Source: Tissierella sp032104385 | GTDB taxonomy: Bacteria > Bacillota > Clostridia > Tissierellales > Tissierellaceae | Assembly (NCBI RefSeq): GCF_032104385.1 | Contig: NZ_DAMCHJ010000003.1 | Coordinates: 248,001-312,000, forward strand | Reading direction: 5' to 3' | DNA length: 64,000 bases | In this document: in pieces, positions 54,464-63,086 of the stretch | How the letters are laid out: each line of letters starts with the position of its first letter | How positions within the stretch are numbered: position 1 is the stretch's first letter | Notes under the pieces: model-generated | The model's input: only the letters and a program-made list of their open reading frames with translations | The model's database searches: none | What the model was told of the DNA's origin: nothing | Made by a program: the position numbers and the translations under genes

Positions 54464-55558
54464 CTAACAAATGGTAAATACTCTACCAGATAATTCTTTA
54501 ATAGAACCTTTTAACTCCAATATGGTTAATATACTATTTAAAGTAATTATATCTATATTAGTTTTATATGCGATAGCATCTGAATGCAAAGGTTCTTGTT
54601 CTAAAAGTTTGATTATTTTAATTTCTGTTTCGCTATGATTTGAATAGTCTATACCTTTTCTTTTATTTAATATTATTCTTTCTTTTAGTTCATAGACTTC
54701 TTCAACTATATCATCAATTTCTAAAAGTGGTTTTGCTCCATCTTTTATTAGTTTATTTGTTCCAGCACTAAATATACTATTGATATTGCCAGGCAAAGCA
54801 AAAACATCTTTACCCTGCTCTAAAGCATGATGAGCAGTAATTAATGAACCTGACTTTTCTTGGGCTTCAATTACTATAACTCCTTTAGATAATCCTGATA
54901 TTATCCTATTTCTCTGTGGAAAATTAAAAGCTAAAGGAGGGGTACCCAAAGGAAATTCTGAAATTATGGCACCATTATCTTCTACTTTCTTATATAACTG
55001 TAAATTTGTTTTTGGATAAATAGTATCAATTCCATTGCCTAAAACTCCTATAGTTCTTCCACCATTTTCTAAAGCAGTTTTATGTGCAATTGTATCTATA
55101 CCAGAGGCTAATCCACTAATAATTGTTACTCCTAAACCTACTAGTTCTTTGGTGAATTTTTCACAAGCCCATTTTCCATATGTGGTCGCCTTCCTAGAGC
55201 CAACTATAGCTATTGCAATACTATCTTCCTCTTGTAAACTCCCCTTCATATAAAGTACTTTTGGACTATTATCAATATATTTCAATCCATTAGGATAATT
55301 TTCATCATATATAGTTATAATACAAGAATTCTCTTTTTTTATCTTAATAAATAATTTATTTATATATTCTTCATTACGATTTAATATAAGTTTTTCTTTT
55401 ACTGAATCACTTAAGATCTTTATGGAGTTAATTTGACTATTATCACATTCCCATAAATTTTTTAAATCATAAAAATACTCAATGATTTTTTCTATATTAC
55501 TATTTCCTATTCCTAGACTACTTAACCAAATTAAAATATTTCTTTCAGTAATATCCAA
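54464..55558 (-). CDS. dprA: DNA-processing protein DprA (Smf)
   Basis: Loads RecA on incoming single-stranded DNA in natural transformation. 364 residues. N-terminal helical region, then a Rossmann-like fold with IVGSRKATTYGKWACEKF, IISGLASGIDTIAHKTAL and LPGNINSIFSAGTNKLI. A C-terminal winged-helix (DprA-WH) follows. Start is the TTG at 55558 behind GGGGGAG; a TTG five codons earlier lies in that site. Sits beside yifB and topA, a common order. Confidence 0.94.
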   Translation of the reverse strand: MDITERNILIWLSSLGIGNSNIEKIIEYFYDLKNLWECDNSQINSIKILSDSVKEKLILNRNEEYINKLFIKIKKENSCIITIYDENYPNGLKYIDNSPKVLYMKGSLQEEDSIAIAIVGSRKATTYGKWACEKFTKELVGLGVTIISGLASGIDTIAHKTALENGGRTIGVLGNGIDTIYPKTNLQLYKKVEDNGAIISEFPLGTPPLAFNFPQRNRIISGLSKGVIVIEAQEKSGSLITAHHALEQGKDVFALPGNINSIFSAGTNKLIKDGAKPLLEIDDIVEEVYELKERIILNKRKGIDYSNHSETEIKIIKLLEQEPLHSDAIAYKTNIDIITLNSILTILELKGSIKELSGRVFTIC

Positions 55559-55560
55559 TT

Positions 55561-57090
55561 TTATCTCCCCCAATACTTACTATCTAAAGTTCTGTATCTA
55601 ATGGACTCTAAAATATGTCTATCCTGAATAATTTCTTCTCCGTCTAAATCTGCAATGGTTCTTGATACCTTTAGTAGTTTATTATAAGTTCTACCACTAA
55701 ATTTATATTTCTCAAAAGCCTGGTTCATAATTTTTTCAGAACCAGTTGTAAGTTTACAATATTTCTTTATATCTCTGCTTGCTATCTGTGAATTAGTAAA
55801 TATATTTTGATCTTTATAGCGATTAAGTTGAATATTCCTTGCTTTTTTTACTCTTTCCCTAATAGATAAAGACTTTTCTTCTTCATTATTTCCTTTCAAA
55901 TCATTATATTCTACAGGTAATACTTCAATATGAATATCAATTCTATCCAGTAGAGGATTGCTTATTTTACCTAAATATCTATCAATATTACCTTGTGTAC
56001 AAGTGCATTCATGTAATGGATCACCATAAAATCCACATGGACAAGGGTTCATACTAGCTATTAACATAAACCTTGCTGGATAAGATAAACTTGCATTTGC
56101 CCTAGCAATAGTAACAATTCCATCTTCCAATGGTTGTCTTAATACTTCTAATACATTCTTAGAAAATTCGGGAAGCTCATCTAAAAATAAAACACCATTA
56201 TTAGCTAAAGAAATCTCTCCTGGTTTTGGAACTCTCCCCCCACCAATTAAAGATATAGTTGATGCTGTGTGATGTGGAGACCTAAATGGTCGTTCTTTTA
56301 TCAGGGAGTTAGTTTTTAGCAATCCTGAAATACTATAAATTTTAGTAACTTCTATAGCTTCTTCAAAGGATAGCTTTGGTAATATAGTAGGTAATCTCAT
56401 TGCAGCCATGGTTTTCCCAGCCCCAGGAGGGCCTATAATGAGAATGTTATGGGAACCTGCTGCTGCTACCTCTAAGGCTCTTTTAAGGCTAGCTTGCCCT
56501 TTTATATCTGCAAAATCCAAAGCATATTCATAATCATCATCAACTGTATTTATATTCCCTATATATGGATCTATATGTAATTGGTCATTTAAAAAATCAA
56601 CTACATCTCTTAAGCTTCTTACAGGTATTATTTCCATATCTTCTATAACAGAACATTCATCTTTATTGCCATATGGAACTATACATCTTGAAACATTTAG
56701 TTCTCTCATGGAAATAATCATTGGCAATGCTCCTTGAATTGGATTTATCTTACCTTCTAAGGAAAGTTCTCCGATGAAAATTGTATCCTTAATATTTTTT
56801 TCTAATAAAATACCAGATGACTTTAAAATACCTATGGCAATTGCTAAGTCCATCTGAGAGCCTTCTTTTTTTAAATTAGCTGGTGCTAAATTTACAGTGA
56901 TTCTACTAAGAGGAAATTCATATCCACTATTTTTAATTGCTGCTCTTACTCTCTCTTTTGATTCTTTTATAGAAGTGTCCGCAAGTCCAACAATATTGAA
57001 TACTGGTAGTCCCCTAGATAAATCAGTTTCAACTTCAACAATATTTCCATTTAACCCCTGTAATACACAAGTATTGATTCTTGAGTACAT
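55561..57090 (-). CDS. ComM/YifB family AAA+ ATPase (Mg-chelatase-like)
   Basis: 509 residues: N-terminal Lon-like (ChlI) domain (VEVETDLSRGLPVFNIVGLA), AAA+ core with Walker A IIGPPGAGKTMAAMRL (about 218), Walker B LFLDELPEF and the family's PCPCGFYGDP cysteine segment. C-terminal Mg-chelatase domain. ComM of Haemophilus is a hexameric branch-migration helicase used in natural transformation. ATG behind AGAGGT. Next to dprA, supporting a DNA-uptake or recombination role, but competence is not proved. Confidence 0.93.
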   Translation of the reverse strand: MYSRINTCVLQGLNGNIVEVETDLSRGLPVFNIVGLADTSIKESKERVRAAIKNSGYEFPLSRITVNLAPANLKKEGSQMDLAIAIGILKSSGILLEKNIKDTIFIGELSLEGKINPIQGALPMIISMRELNVSRCIVPYGNKDECSVIEDMEIIPVRSLRDVVDFLNDQLHIDPYIGNINTVDDDYEYALDFADIKGQASLKRALEVAAAGSHNILIIGPPGAGKTMAAMRLPTILPKLSFEEAIEVTKIYSISGLLKTNSLIKERPFRSPHHTASTISLIGGGRVPKPGEISLANNGVLFLDELPEFSKNVLEVLRQPLEDGIVTIARANASLSYPARFMLIASMNPCPCGFYGDPLHECTCTQGNIDRYLGKISNPLLDRIDIHIEVLPVEYNDLKGNNEEEKSLSIRERVKKARNIQLNRYKDQNIFTNSQIASRDIKKYCKLTTGSEKIMNQAFEKYKFSGRTYNKLLKVSRTIADLDGEEIIQDRHILESIRYRTLDSKYWGR

Positions 57091-57144
57091 AATAGACCTC
57101 TTTTCTATATATGATTTATCTACACCCTTTATTAATCCTTTACC

Positions 57145-57162
57145 CTATTACCTGGGTAATAG
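57145..57162. repeat. Small inverted repeat upstream of the ComM-like gene
   Basis: CTATTACC-TG-GGTAATAG, a perfect 8-bp dyad with two-base centre, in the 99-base gap between the YraN-type and ComM-like genes. No U-tract follows on either side. Could be an operator or chance; no other copy noticed. Confidence 0.3.
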
Positions 57163-57189
57163 TGAAGATTCCCAATTTTCCAATCATTA

Positions 57190-57543
57190 TCAACAAAAAG
57201 AATTTTCTATATGGTTTATTTTAATATGTGGTGTCAAATATACTTCTATTATGTCATATCTTATTTGATAATCTATTAAATTTTTTTGCCTTATATATAA
57301 TTGTGAGCAATAAATAATTTTCTGTTGTTTTTTTCTATTAACTGCCTCATAGGCATATCCAAAGTTCGTACTTGTCCTTGTTTTAACTTCATTAAAAACC
57401 AGTATATTTCTATCCATAGCAATTATATCTATTTCTCCAATCTTATTTCTATAGTTCAAGTCCAAAATCCTATAACCTTTTGAAATAAGATATTCTTTGG
57501 CGAGCATCTCACCTTTCCTACCTTTTTGTATATTAGTTGCCAT
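57190..57543 (-). CDS. YraN/UPF0102 family endonuclease-like protein
   Basis: 117 residues. Typical family pattern of a PD-(D/E)xK nuclease fold: KGRKGEMLAKEYLISKGYRI, YRNKIGEIDIIAMDRNILVF and NEVKTRTSTNFG. The acidic residue of GEIDII and the EVK motif form the likely active site. Biochemical activity of the family is not established. Start overlaps the previous gene by 11 bases behind GAGGAAAAAG. Confidence 0.9.
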   Translation of the reverse strand: MATNIQKGRKGEMLAKEYLISKGYRILDLNYRNKIGEIDIIAMDRNILVFNEVKTRTSTNFGYAYEAVNRKKQQKIIYCSQLYIRQKNLIDYQIRYDIIEVYLTPHIKINHIENSFC

Positions 57544-57832
57544 AACTTTTTCCTCTTTCCCTATCCAAATTATAGATATAAAAAATTATTTCTGCAACTG
57601 CATTATATAACTCCTCAGGTATTTCCTCATTAATTTCTAATCCAATAAGATTTTCTACTAGTTCTTCATCTTTATATACAGTAATATCCTCTTCTAATCC
57701 CTTTTCCACTATTCTATCTGCAATAACACCTTTTCCTTTTGCTACAACTTTAGGAGCTGTCTCTTTAGTATTATAAGATAAGGCTACAGCTTTACTTATA
57801 TTCTTTTTAAATAATCCTTTCCCTTTATCCAT
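57533..57832 (-). CDS. FlhB C-terminal-domain homologue (YlqH/FhlB-like)
   Basis: 99 residues matching only the cytoplasmic C-terminal domain of FlhB: AVALSYNTKETAPKVVAKGK corresponds to the segment after the cleavage site, and EELYNAVAEIIFYIYNLDRE to the terminal helix. The four membrane helices and the NPTH motif are lacking. B. subtilis YlqH and FhlB of other bacteria are similar and can partly replace the FlhB C-domain. ATG behind GAAGGTG; two bases after the FliK-like gene. Confidence 0.88.
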   Translation of the reverse strand: MDKGKGLFKKNISKAVALSYNTKETAPKVVAKGKGVIADRIVEKGLEEDITVYKDEELVENLIGLEINEEIPEELYNAVAEIIFYIYNLDRERGKSYGN

Positions 57833-57834
57833 TA

Positions 57835-59268
57835 TTACACCTTCAAATCTAAAATATAAATTGGGTTTGAATTAGAAACTATAGTATCAATTATCCGAAT
57901 ACTATTATCTAATATAAAATCAATTCTGTCTAGACTATAACCTATTAATAAAATTTTTTCAATCAATTGTTTTTCTGTTGATTTAAATAATTCCAAATCT
58001 TCATTTCGTATATTCATTTTTACTTGTAAAACATTAGATAAAAGTTGACAAGAAACTTTTATATTTCCAAGATGATATGTTTCTACATTTATATAAATAT
58101 TAGTCTTTCCATTATAATTTTTCTTTTTTCTACCTTCTTTTATTAAAGCTAGCACTCCATCAAGTTCTTTTTCCATATGCTTAATGGGGAAGAAAACAAA
58201 TGATAAATCTTTATTTACATCTCTTAAAAAATCTATTTTATTGGTAAAATTTTTAATATCTTCTGCTAACTTCAAATCTTTTGTATTTCCAAAATTAGAA
58301 ATATTCTTTTGTAGTTCAAGAATTTTAGTATCTTTATTAGACATCATATCTTTTATTTCATTATCTTCTAATTGAATTCCATTTATGTTCTTTGGATTAT
58401 CTTTATTTAGTATCTTGTCTATTAACTCTAAATCCTTTACAAACTCAATAGGATTTTCATTAAGCTCACGTAAATTTTTTATATTATTAAGTGAAGGTTT
58501 AATATTATACTTTAAAAAAAAACTAATTATTTTAATATCTTCTTCCAAATCATTATTATCTCCATTTACTACAAATTCTTTAACTAAAGGAGTTATATCT
58601 TCACTCTCCTTATCATCAGCTTTGTTAATAACTAATAAGGACCTTATATCTACTTTACCTGGAGACGTATCATCTTCAATTCTATTTTCTTCAATTATTA
58701 ACTCCCTATTGAACTTTAAATCTGTTTTTATAGGTATTTTTTCTTGAGTATTTTCTATTTTCTCTGATATTGGAGCTTTGTTTACAAGAGATGGATTATT
58801 TATTAAAATAACTTTTTCTTCATTTGTCAAATTAGATAGTTGGAATAATTTTTCTAAAGCCTTCATTCCATCAATAAGATTTTCCTCAGTTATAGGCGCA
58901 TTGTATCTCATTAAATTTTCTACAAGTTTCATTGATATCTTATTCTCTTTTATATTCATATTTTTAAGTAAATTGGAAATAGGGTTGTTTTCCTTAGGAA
59001 TGGATAATTGAAGCTTTTCTTTAATTGTTGGTCTTAAAATAATTTCATTATCATCTACAGATTTCACTAGAAAGGATACCTCATCGTCAATATTCATTTT
59101 TACATTGGTTTCTAACTTAGCCTGTATAGTTCTTTGTCCATCAATTTCAACAAAGATTAAATCATCAATTAATTCTAATACTTTCCCTTTAAAAGTATAT
59201 CCTTCACGAAGTATATCTTCCTTATTATTTAATATAAAATTATTTAATAAAAGATTTTCAATTCTCAA
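57835..59268 (-). CDS. FliK-like protein (YlqG-type) paired with the FlhB-C homologue
   Basis: 477 residues. An N-terminal beta-rich domain (about 20-85) precedes a helical and low-complexity middle. The C-terminal domain (about 370-470: NIYINVETYHLGNIKVSCQL, QVKMNIRNEDLELF, LIEKILLIGYSL) has the shape of a FliK hook-length domain. It sits in the position of B. subtilis ylqG, between rnhB and ylqH. Start chosen at the TTG at 59268 after AAGGGTG; the GTG at 59277 overlaps that site. Assignment by fold pattern and context; function unknown. Confidence 0.7.
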   Translation of the reverse strand: MRIENLLLNNFILNNKEDILREGYTFKGKVLELIDDLIFVEIDGQRTIQAKLETNVKMNIDDEVSFLVKSVDDNEIILRPTIKEKLQLSIPKENNPISNLLKNMNIKENKISMKLVENLMRYNAPITEENLIDGMKALEKLFQLSNLTNEEKVILINNPSLVNKAPISEKIENTQEKIPIKTDLKFNRELIIEENRIEDDTSPGKVDIRSLLVINKADDKESEDITPLVKEFVVNGDNNDLEEDIKIISFFLKYNIKPSLNNIKNLRELNENPIEFVKDLELIDKILNKDNPKNINGIQLEDNEIKDMMSNKDTKILELQKNISNFGNTKDLKLAEDIKNFTNKIDFLRDVNKDLSFVFFPIKHMEKELDGVLALIKEGRKKKNYNGKTNIYINVETYHLGNIKVSCQLLSNVLQVKMNIRNEDLELFKSTEKQLIEKILLIGYSLDRIDFILDNSIRIIDTIVSNSNPIYILDLKV

Positions 59269-59284
59269 TGAGCTCACCCTTTAT

Positions 59285-59893
59285 TTATTTTAATATATTT
59301 TTTAAAAATGACTTTCTATGTATAGGTGACGGACCTAATTTCTGTATATTTTCTCTATGTTCTTTTGTTCCATATCCTTTATGTTTTTTTAAATTATAGC
59401 CTTCAAATTCTCTATCCCATTCTAAGCATAATCTATCTCTAAATACCTTAGCAATAATAGATGCACATCCTATACCGTAAGTTCTATCATCCCCCTTTAT
59501 AATAGATTCTTGTGGTATTTTTAAATCTACTTTTTCTGCATCGATTAGTAAAAAATCTGGATAAACTTTATTTCCCTCTCCGTCTTGTAGATTCTCTACT
59601 GCTATTTTCATAGCTAATCGAGTAGCTTCTTTTATATTGATTTTATCTATCATACTAGAATCTACTCTACCTATTCCATATGCTATACATTGAGATAATA
59701 TTTCGTCATATAATATTTCACGTTTTTTTTCTGATAGTTTTTTTGAATCTCTTACTCCCTCAATTACTGAAGTTTTAGGCATTATTATTGCACAAGCAAC
59801 TACATCCCCTGCTAAGCATCCTCTGCCAACTTCATCTATACAGGCAATATTATTAAACCCTAGTTTCCAAATACTTTTTTCAATCTCTAACAC
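59285..59893 (-). CDS. rnhB: Ribonuclease HII
   Basis: Removes ribonucleotides from RNA-DNA hybrids. 202 residues; active-site motifs CIDEVGRGCLAGDVV (Asp-Glu pair about 20), LLIDAEKVDL (Asp about 117) and a second Asp near 136 in VFRDRLCLEWD; GYGTKEH near 175. GTG start behind AGGAG. Between rbgA and the FliK-like gene as in Bacillus. Confidence 0.96.
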   Translation of the reverse strand: MLEIEKSIWKLGFNNIACIDEVGRGCLAGDVVACAIIMPKTSVIEGVRDSKKLSEKKREILYDEILSQCIAYGIGRVDSSMIDKINIKEATRLAMKIAVENLQDGEGNKVYPDFLLIDAEKVDLKIPQESIIKGDDRTYGIGCASIIAKVFRDRLCLEWDREFEGYNLKKHKGYGTKEHRENIQKLGPSPIHRKSFLKNILK

Positions 59894-59904
59894 AATAACA
59901 TCTC

Positions 59905-60753
59905 CTATTCCTTGGGAAATTCAAGGGTTATTTTCCCAATTACACCTTTTCTAAATTCATCTAGAATAATATTACTAACTTTGGTATAATCTATTTCTCC
60001 ACCTTTAAGAATACATCCTCTTCGTTTGGCAATTTCTTCCATTATATCTAAATATGATTTACCCTCTACTTCTATATTGTAACGATTATTTAAAAGATTT
60101 GGAAAATAATTTGCAAGTTTTTCTATTAATTTAAGAGCCAAGGTTTCTATATCCAATATCTCATCTTTTATAGCTCCTGTAAAAGCAAGATTCAATCCAA
60201 CTTCCAGGTCTTCAAATTTTGGCCATAAAATACCTGGTGTATCTAATAATTCCAAATTTCCTTTTGTTTTAATCCATTGGTTAGATTTTGTAACACCTGG
60301 CTTATTTCCAGTCTTCGCTCCCTTTCTTCCGGAAAGAGAATTAATCAAAGTCGATTTTCCCACATTAGGTATTCCTAAAATCATAGCTCTAATAGGTCTA
60401 TTTATTACACCACGCTTTTCATAGGCTTTTCTTTTTTCATCTGTAAGAACATAAGAAATATCTAGTAATTTATCTATACCTTTTCCATTTAATGCTTCTA
60501 AAGAAAGGGAAGAAATATTTTTTTTCATAAAATACTCCTGCCATATTTTATTCCCATTGCTACTTGCTAAATCTGATTTATTTAAGATAATTACTCTGGG
60601 TTTATCTCCTATTATTGAATCTATAACAGGATTTTGACTGCTCATAGGTATTCTAGCATCAATCAACTCAAAAACAATATCGACCATCTTTAAGGATTTC
60701 TGTATAGATTCTTTTGTCTTTTTCATATGCCCTGGATACCAGTTAATATTCAT
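59905..60753 (-). CDS. rbgA: Ribosome biogenesis GTPase RbgA (YlqF)
   Basis: Circularly permuted GTPase needed for late 50S assembly. 282 residues with motif order G4 NKSDLA (about 57), G1 GIPNVGKSTLIN (about 125) and G3 DTPGILWP (about 169). The N-terminal WYPGHMKKT carries the conserved His, and the C-terminal helical domain contacts rRNA. ATG behind TAGGTGG. Downstream of rplS, its usual partner. Confidence 0.97.
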   Translation of the reverse strand: MNINWYPGHMKKTKESIQKSLKMVDIVFELIDARIPMSSQNPVIDSIIGDKPRVIILNKSDLASSNGNKIWQEYFMKKNISSLSLEALNGKGIDKLLDISYVLTDEKRKAYEKRGVINRPIRAMILGIPNVGKSTLINSLSGRKGAKTGNKPGVTKSNQWIKTKGNLELLDTPGILWPKFEDLEVGLNLAFTGAIKDEILDIETLALKLIEKLANYFPNLLNNRYNIEVEGKSYLDIMEEIAKRRGCILKGGEIDYTKVSNIILDEFRKGVIGKITLEFPKE

Positions 60754-60765
60754 ACTTTCACCACC

Positions 60766-60794
60766 TAAATAAAATTGGGACTATATAGTCCCAA
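60766..60794 (-). terminator. Terminator after rplS
   Basis: Perfect palindrome TTGGGACTAT/ATAGTCCCAA (60794-60775) followed on the minus strand by TTTTATTTA, just after the rplS stop. Intrinsic terminator; read-through would feed rbgA, which has no clear promoter of its own. Confidence 0.82.
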
Positions 60795-60798
60795 TAAA

Positions 60799-61146
60799 TT
60801 AGTAAAATCTCTTCTCTTTAACTTTAGCAGCTTTACCTTGTCTATCTCTTAGATAATAAAGTTTAGCTCTTCTTACTTTACCCTTTCTAGTAACAACTAA
60901 TTTCTCAATTCTTGGAGAATGAATAGGGAAAGTTCTTTCTACACCTACACCATAAGATAATCTTCTTACTGTAAATGTTTCTCTAGCTCCGCCACCTTGA
61001 ATTTTAATTACTGTACCTTCGTATACTTGTATTCTTTCACGAGTTCCTTCAACAACTTTGTAATGAACTTGAACAGTATCTCCTACATTAAACTTTGGTA
61101 AATCATTTCTTAATTGTTCATCTTCTAACATTTTAATTATATCCAT
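60799..61146 (-). CDS. rplS: 50S ribosomal protein L19
   Basis: 115 residues, family length. KFNVGDTVQVHYKVVEGTRE, QVYEGTVIKIQGGGARETFT and RAKLYYLRDRQGKAAKVKEK are conserved. L19 lies at the 30S-50S interface. ATG behind AAGGGAGG. Has its own promoter and leader between trmD and itself. Confidence 0.98.
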   Translation of the reverse strand: MDIIKMLEDEQLRNDLPKFNVGDTVQVHYKVVEGTRERIQVYEGTVIKIQGGGARETFTVRRLSYGVGVERTFPIHSPRIEKLVVTRKGKVRRAKLYYLRDRQGKAAKVKEKRFY

Positions 61147-61164
61147 TTGTATAGACCTCCCTTC

Positions 61165-61205
61165 TCCTTAGATGTTCTTACCCTATTGGCAGAGGACCAT
61201 CCCTA
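61165..61205 (-). promoter_or_regulatory. Putative L19 leader RNA element
   Basis: In the rplS 5' untranslated region, GATG (61201-61198) pairs with CATC (61174-61171) and CCT (61195-61193, read on the minus strand) with AGG (61184-61182), a small two-part stem just before the AAGGGAGG site. A short L19 leader motif is known upstream of rplS in Bacillota. The match is by position and rough shape. Confidence 0.5.
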
Positions 61206-61221
61206 ATTCCATACGCTAGGT

Positions 61222-61250
61222 ATTATAGCATATGTATAATTCAATTACAA
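61222..61250 (-). promoter_or_regulatory. Sigma-A promoter of rplS
   Basis: TTGTAA (61250-61245), 17 bases, TATAAT (61227-61222) preceded by TGC, a perfect extended -10. One of the best promoters in the window; it starts five bases after the trmD stop. Confidence 0.85.
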
Positions 61251-61255
61251 CTAAT

Positions 61256-61987
61256 TTATAATTGTAAACTATCTTTTATTTTTGACAGAATAATCAATTC
61301 TTCTTTTGATAGAGTTTTCTTTTTAAGTAAATCAGGTCTTTTTGACAAAGTAGCCTTTAAAGCCTCTTCTTTTCTCCAAGTTTCTATTTTTCCATGATTA
61401 CCAGATAATAATATATCAGGTACTGAATAGCCATTAAATTCTCTTGGTCTTGTATATTGAGGATATTCCAATAATCCATTATAATGGGATTCATCTGTAA
61501 AAGACTCATCTGAACGAAGTACACCTGGTAATAGTCTTACAATAGCATCAATAATTATCATTGCGGGTATTTCTCCACCTGTTAGTACAAAATCACCAAT
61601 GGATATTTCTTCGTCTATATAATGCTCGATAATTCTATTATCTATCCCCTCATAATGTCCACATAATAAAACTAGATGTTCTTCCTTAGACAATTCATTT
61701 GCCAGTTCTTGACTAAACTTCTTTCCTTGAGGTGATAAATAAATTACTCTAGAGTTTTTATCTCTCACACTGTCAATAGCATGGAAGATTGGTTCTGGTT
61801 TCATAACCATGCCCGTTCCTCCTCCAAAAGGATAGTCATCTACCTTTTTATGCTTATTTTTGGAAAAGTCTCTAATATTTATACTGTTTATTGACACTTT
61901 ATTTTCTTCACAAGCTCTTCCTATTATACTCCAACTAAGTAATGGTGAAAAAAACTCTGGAAATAATGACAGAATATCTATTTTCAT
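61256..61987 (-). CDS. trmD: tRNA (guanine-N1-)-methyltransferase TrmD
   Basis: Methylates G37 of tRNAs to prevent frameshifting. 243 residues; trefoil-knot SPOUT fold with YPFGGGTGMVMKPEPI, LLCGHYEGIDNRII and IGDFVLTGGEIPAMIIIDAI, and a C-terminal helical domain (PDLLKKKTLSKEE). ATG overlaps the rimM stop (ATGA), four bases. Confidence 0.97.
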   Translation of the reverse strand: MKIDILSLFPEFFSPLLSWSIIGRACEENKVSINSINIRDFSKNKHKKVDDYPFGGGTGMVMKPEPIFHAIDSVRDKNSRVIYLSPQGKKFSQELANELSKEEHLVLLCGHYEGIDNRIIEHYIDEEISIGDFVLTGGEIPAMIIIDAIVRLLPGVLRSDESFTDESHYNGLLEYPQYTRPREFNGYSVPDILLSGNHGKIETWRKEEALKATLSKRPDLLKKKTLSKEELIILSKIKDSLQL

Positions 61988-62487
61988 TCTATCATCCCTT
62001 CAATAGGATCAATAACTATTCTCTTATCAGAAATATTAACATCTATAACAAATTGTTTTACAGCAGGAATAAGATATTCCTTAGCTTTTTCCATATCTTT
62101 AACTACATAGATGTCATTGCTAGGTCCTTGTAAAACATCTGTTATGATGCCAATTAAATTATATTCAGTATCAAAAACTTGAGAGCCTAGTAAATCATAA
62201 ATAAAAAAATGGTTTTCAGGTAAAACAACTTTCCCCTCTTCATCAACATAAATAAAGGTATCCTTGAAATGAATTATTTGATTTATATCATTGAATTCTT
62301 TAAATTTTAATATAGCTAAATTCTTATGATATTTGACTTTTTCTAATTCTACTTTGATTTTTTTATCACCAATGTATGCAGTTTTCAAATAATTAAATCT
62401 ATCAAGGTTATCAGTCATTGGATAAACCTTTACTTCTCCCTTAATTCCATGGGTACTAATTATCTTTCCAATTATTGTATAATCCAT
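61984..62487 (-). CDS. rimM: Ribosome maturation factor RimM
   Basis: 16S rRNA processing factor that binds S19. 167 residues; RimM barrel (IIGKIISTHGIKGEVKVYPM) and PRC barrel (DLLGSQVFDTEYNLIGIITD, YLIPAVKQFVIDVNISDKRI). ATG behind GATAGGTG. Between khpA and trmD in the standard order. Confidence 0.96.
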   Translation of the reverse strand: MDYTIIGKIISTHGIKGEVKVYPMTDNLDRFNYLKTAYIGDKKIKVELEKVKYHKNLAILKFKEFNDINQIIHFKDTFIYVDEEGKVVLPENHFFIYDLLGSQVFDTEYNLIGIITDVLQGPSNDIYVVKDMEKAKEYLIPAVKQFVIDVNISDKRIVIDPIEGMIE

Positions 62488-62511
62488 TTTTTCACCTATC
62501 TTTATTATTTA

Positions 62512-62536
62512 AAGGGATTAGGTCCTCTAATCCCTT
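62512..62536 (-). terminator. Hairpin between khpA and rimM
   Basis: Perfect 10-bp stem AAGGGATTAG-GTCCT-CTAATCCCTT touching the khpA stop codon. The minus-strand tail (TAAATAATAAAG) lacks a U-run, so it is probably an attenuating or stabilising structure. Confidence 0.5.
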
Positions 62537-62765
62537 ACTGAATAATTTCCACAACAACTCTTTTATTATCCTTAATAGCTGCTGCTTTAACTACAGTTCT
62601 TATGGCCTTTGCAATTCTACCTTGCTTACCTATTACCTTACCCATATCGTCAGGGTGAACCTTAAGTTCAATAATGATAGATTGACTTCCCTCTATCTCA
62701 TTTACTACTACCTCATCTGGATTCTCTACAAGAGATTTTGCAATAAATTCTACTAATTCTCCCAT
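62535..62765 (-). CDS. khpA: KH-domain RNA-binding protein KhpA (YlqC)
   Basis: 76 residues, one KH domain with the GxxG loop in MGKVIGKQGRIAKAIRTVVK. Forms a complex with KhpB and affects cell division, cell-wall homeostasis and sRNA binding in relatives. Start is the ATG at 62765, six bases after GGAGGTG; a GTG three codons upstream is part of that sequence. Between rpsP and rimM. Confidence 0.95.
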   Translation of the reverse strand: MGELVEFIAKSLVENPDEVVVNEIEGSQSIIIELKVHPDDMGKVIGKQGRIAKAIRTVVKAAAIKDNKRVVVEIIQ

Positions 62766-62795
62766 TTCTAGCACCTCCTAGATACTCCCTAAGAA

Positions 62796-63053
62796 TTATT
62801 CTGTTTCCTTCTCATATAGACCATTTTCCTTAAATAATCTATCTACAGTATCAGTTGGTTTTGCTCCATTCTTCATCCAGTTAATTGCTTTTTCATTATC
62901 TATTTTAACTGTTTTTGGTTCAGTTAATGGATTATAATAGCCAATTTCCTCGATAAATCTTCCATCTCTTGAATTACGAGAATCAGCAACAACTATTCTA
63001 TAGAAAGGACTTTTCTTAGCTCCCATTCTTCTCAATCTAATTTTAACAGCCAC
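62796..63053 (-). CDS. rpsP: 30S ribosomal protein S16
   Basis: 85 residues. VKIRLRRMGAKKSPFYRIVV and DSRNSRDGRFIEEIGYYNPL are the family core. Start is the GTG at 63053 giving MAVKIRL, behind AAGGAGGTG; a second GTG inside that site would add three residues not seen in the family. Follows ffh. Confidence 0.97.
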   Translation of the reverse strand: MAVKIRLRRMGAKKSPFYRIVVADSRNSRDGRFIEEIGYYNPLTEPKTVKIDNEKAINWMKNGAKPTDTVDRLFKENGLYEKETE

Positions 63054-63086
63054 TATTTTCACCTCCTTACAAATTTAACTATCTAT

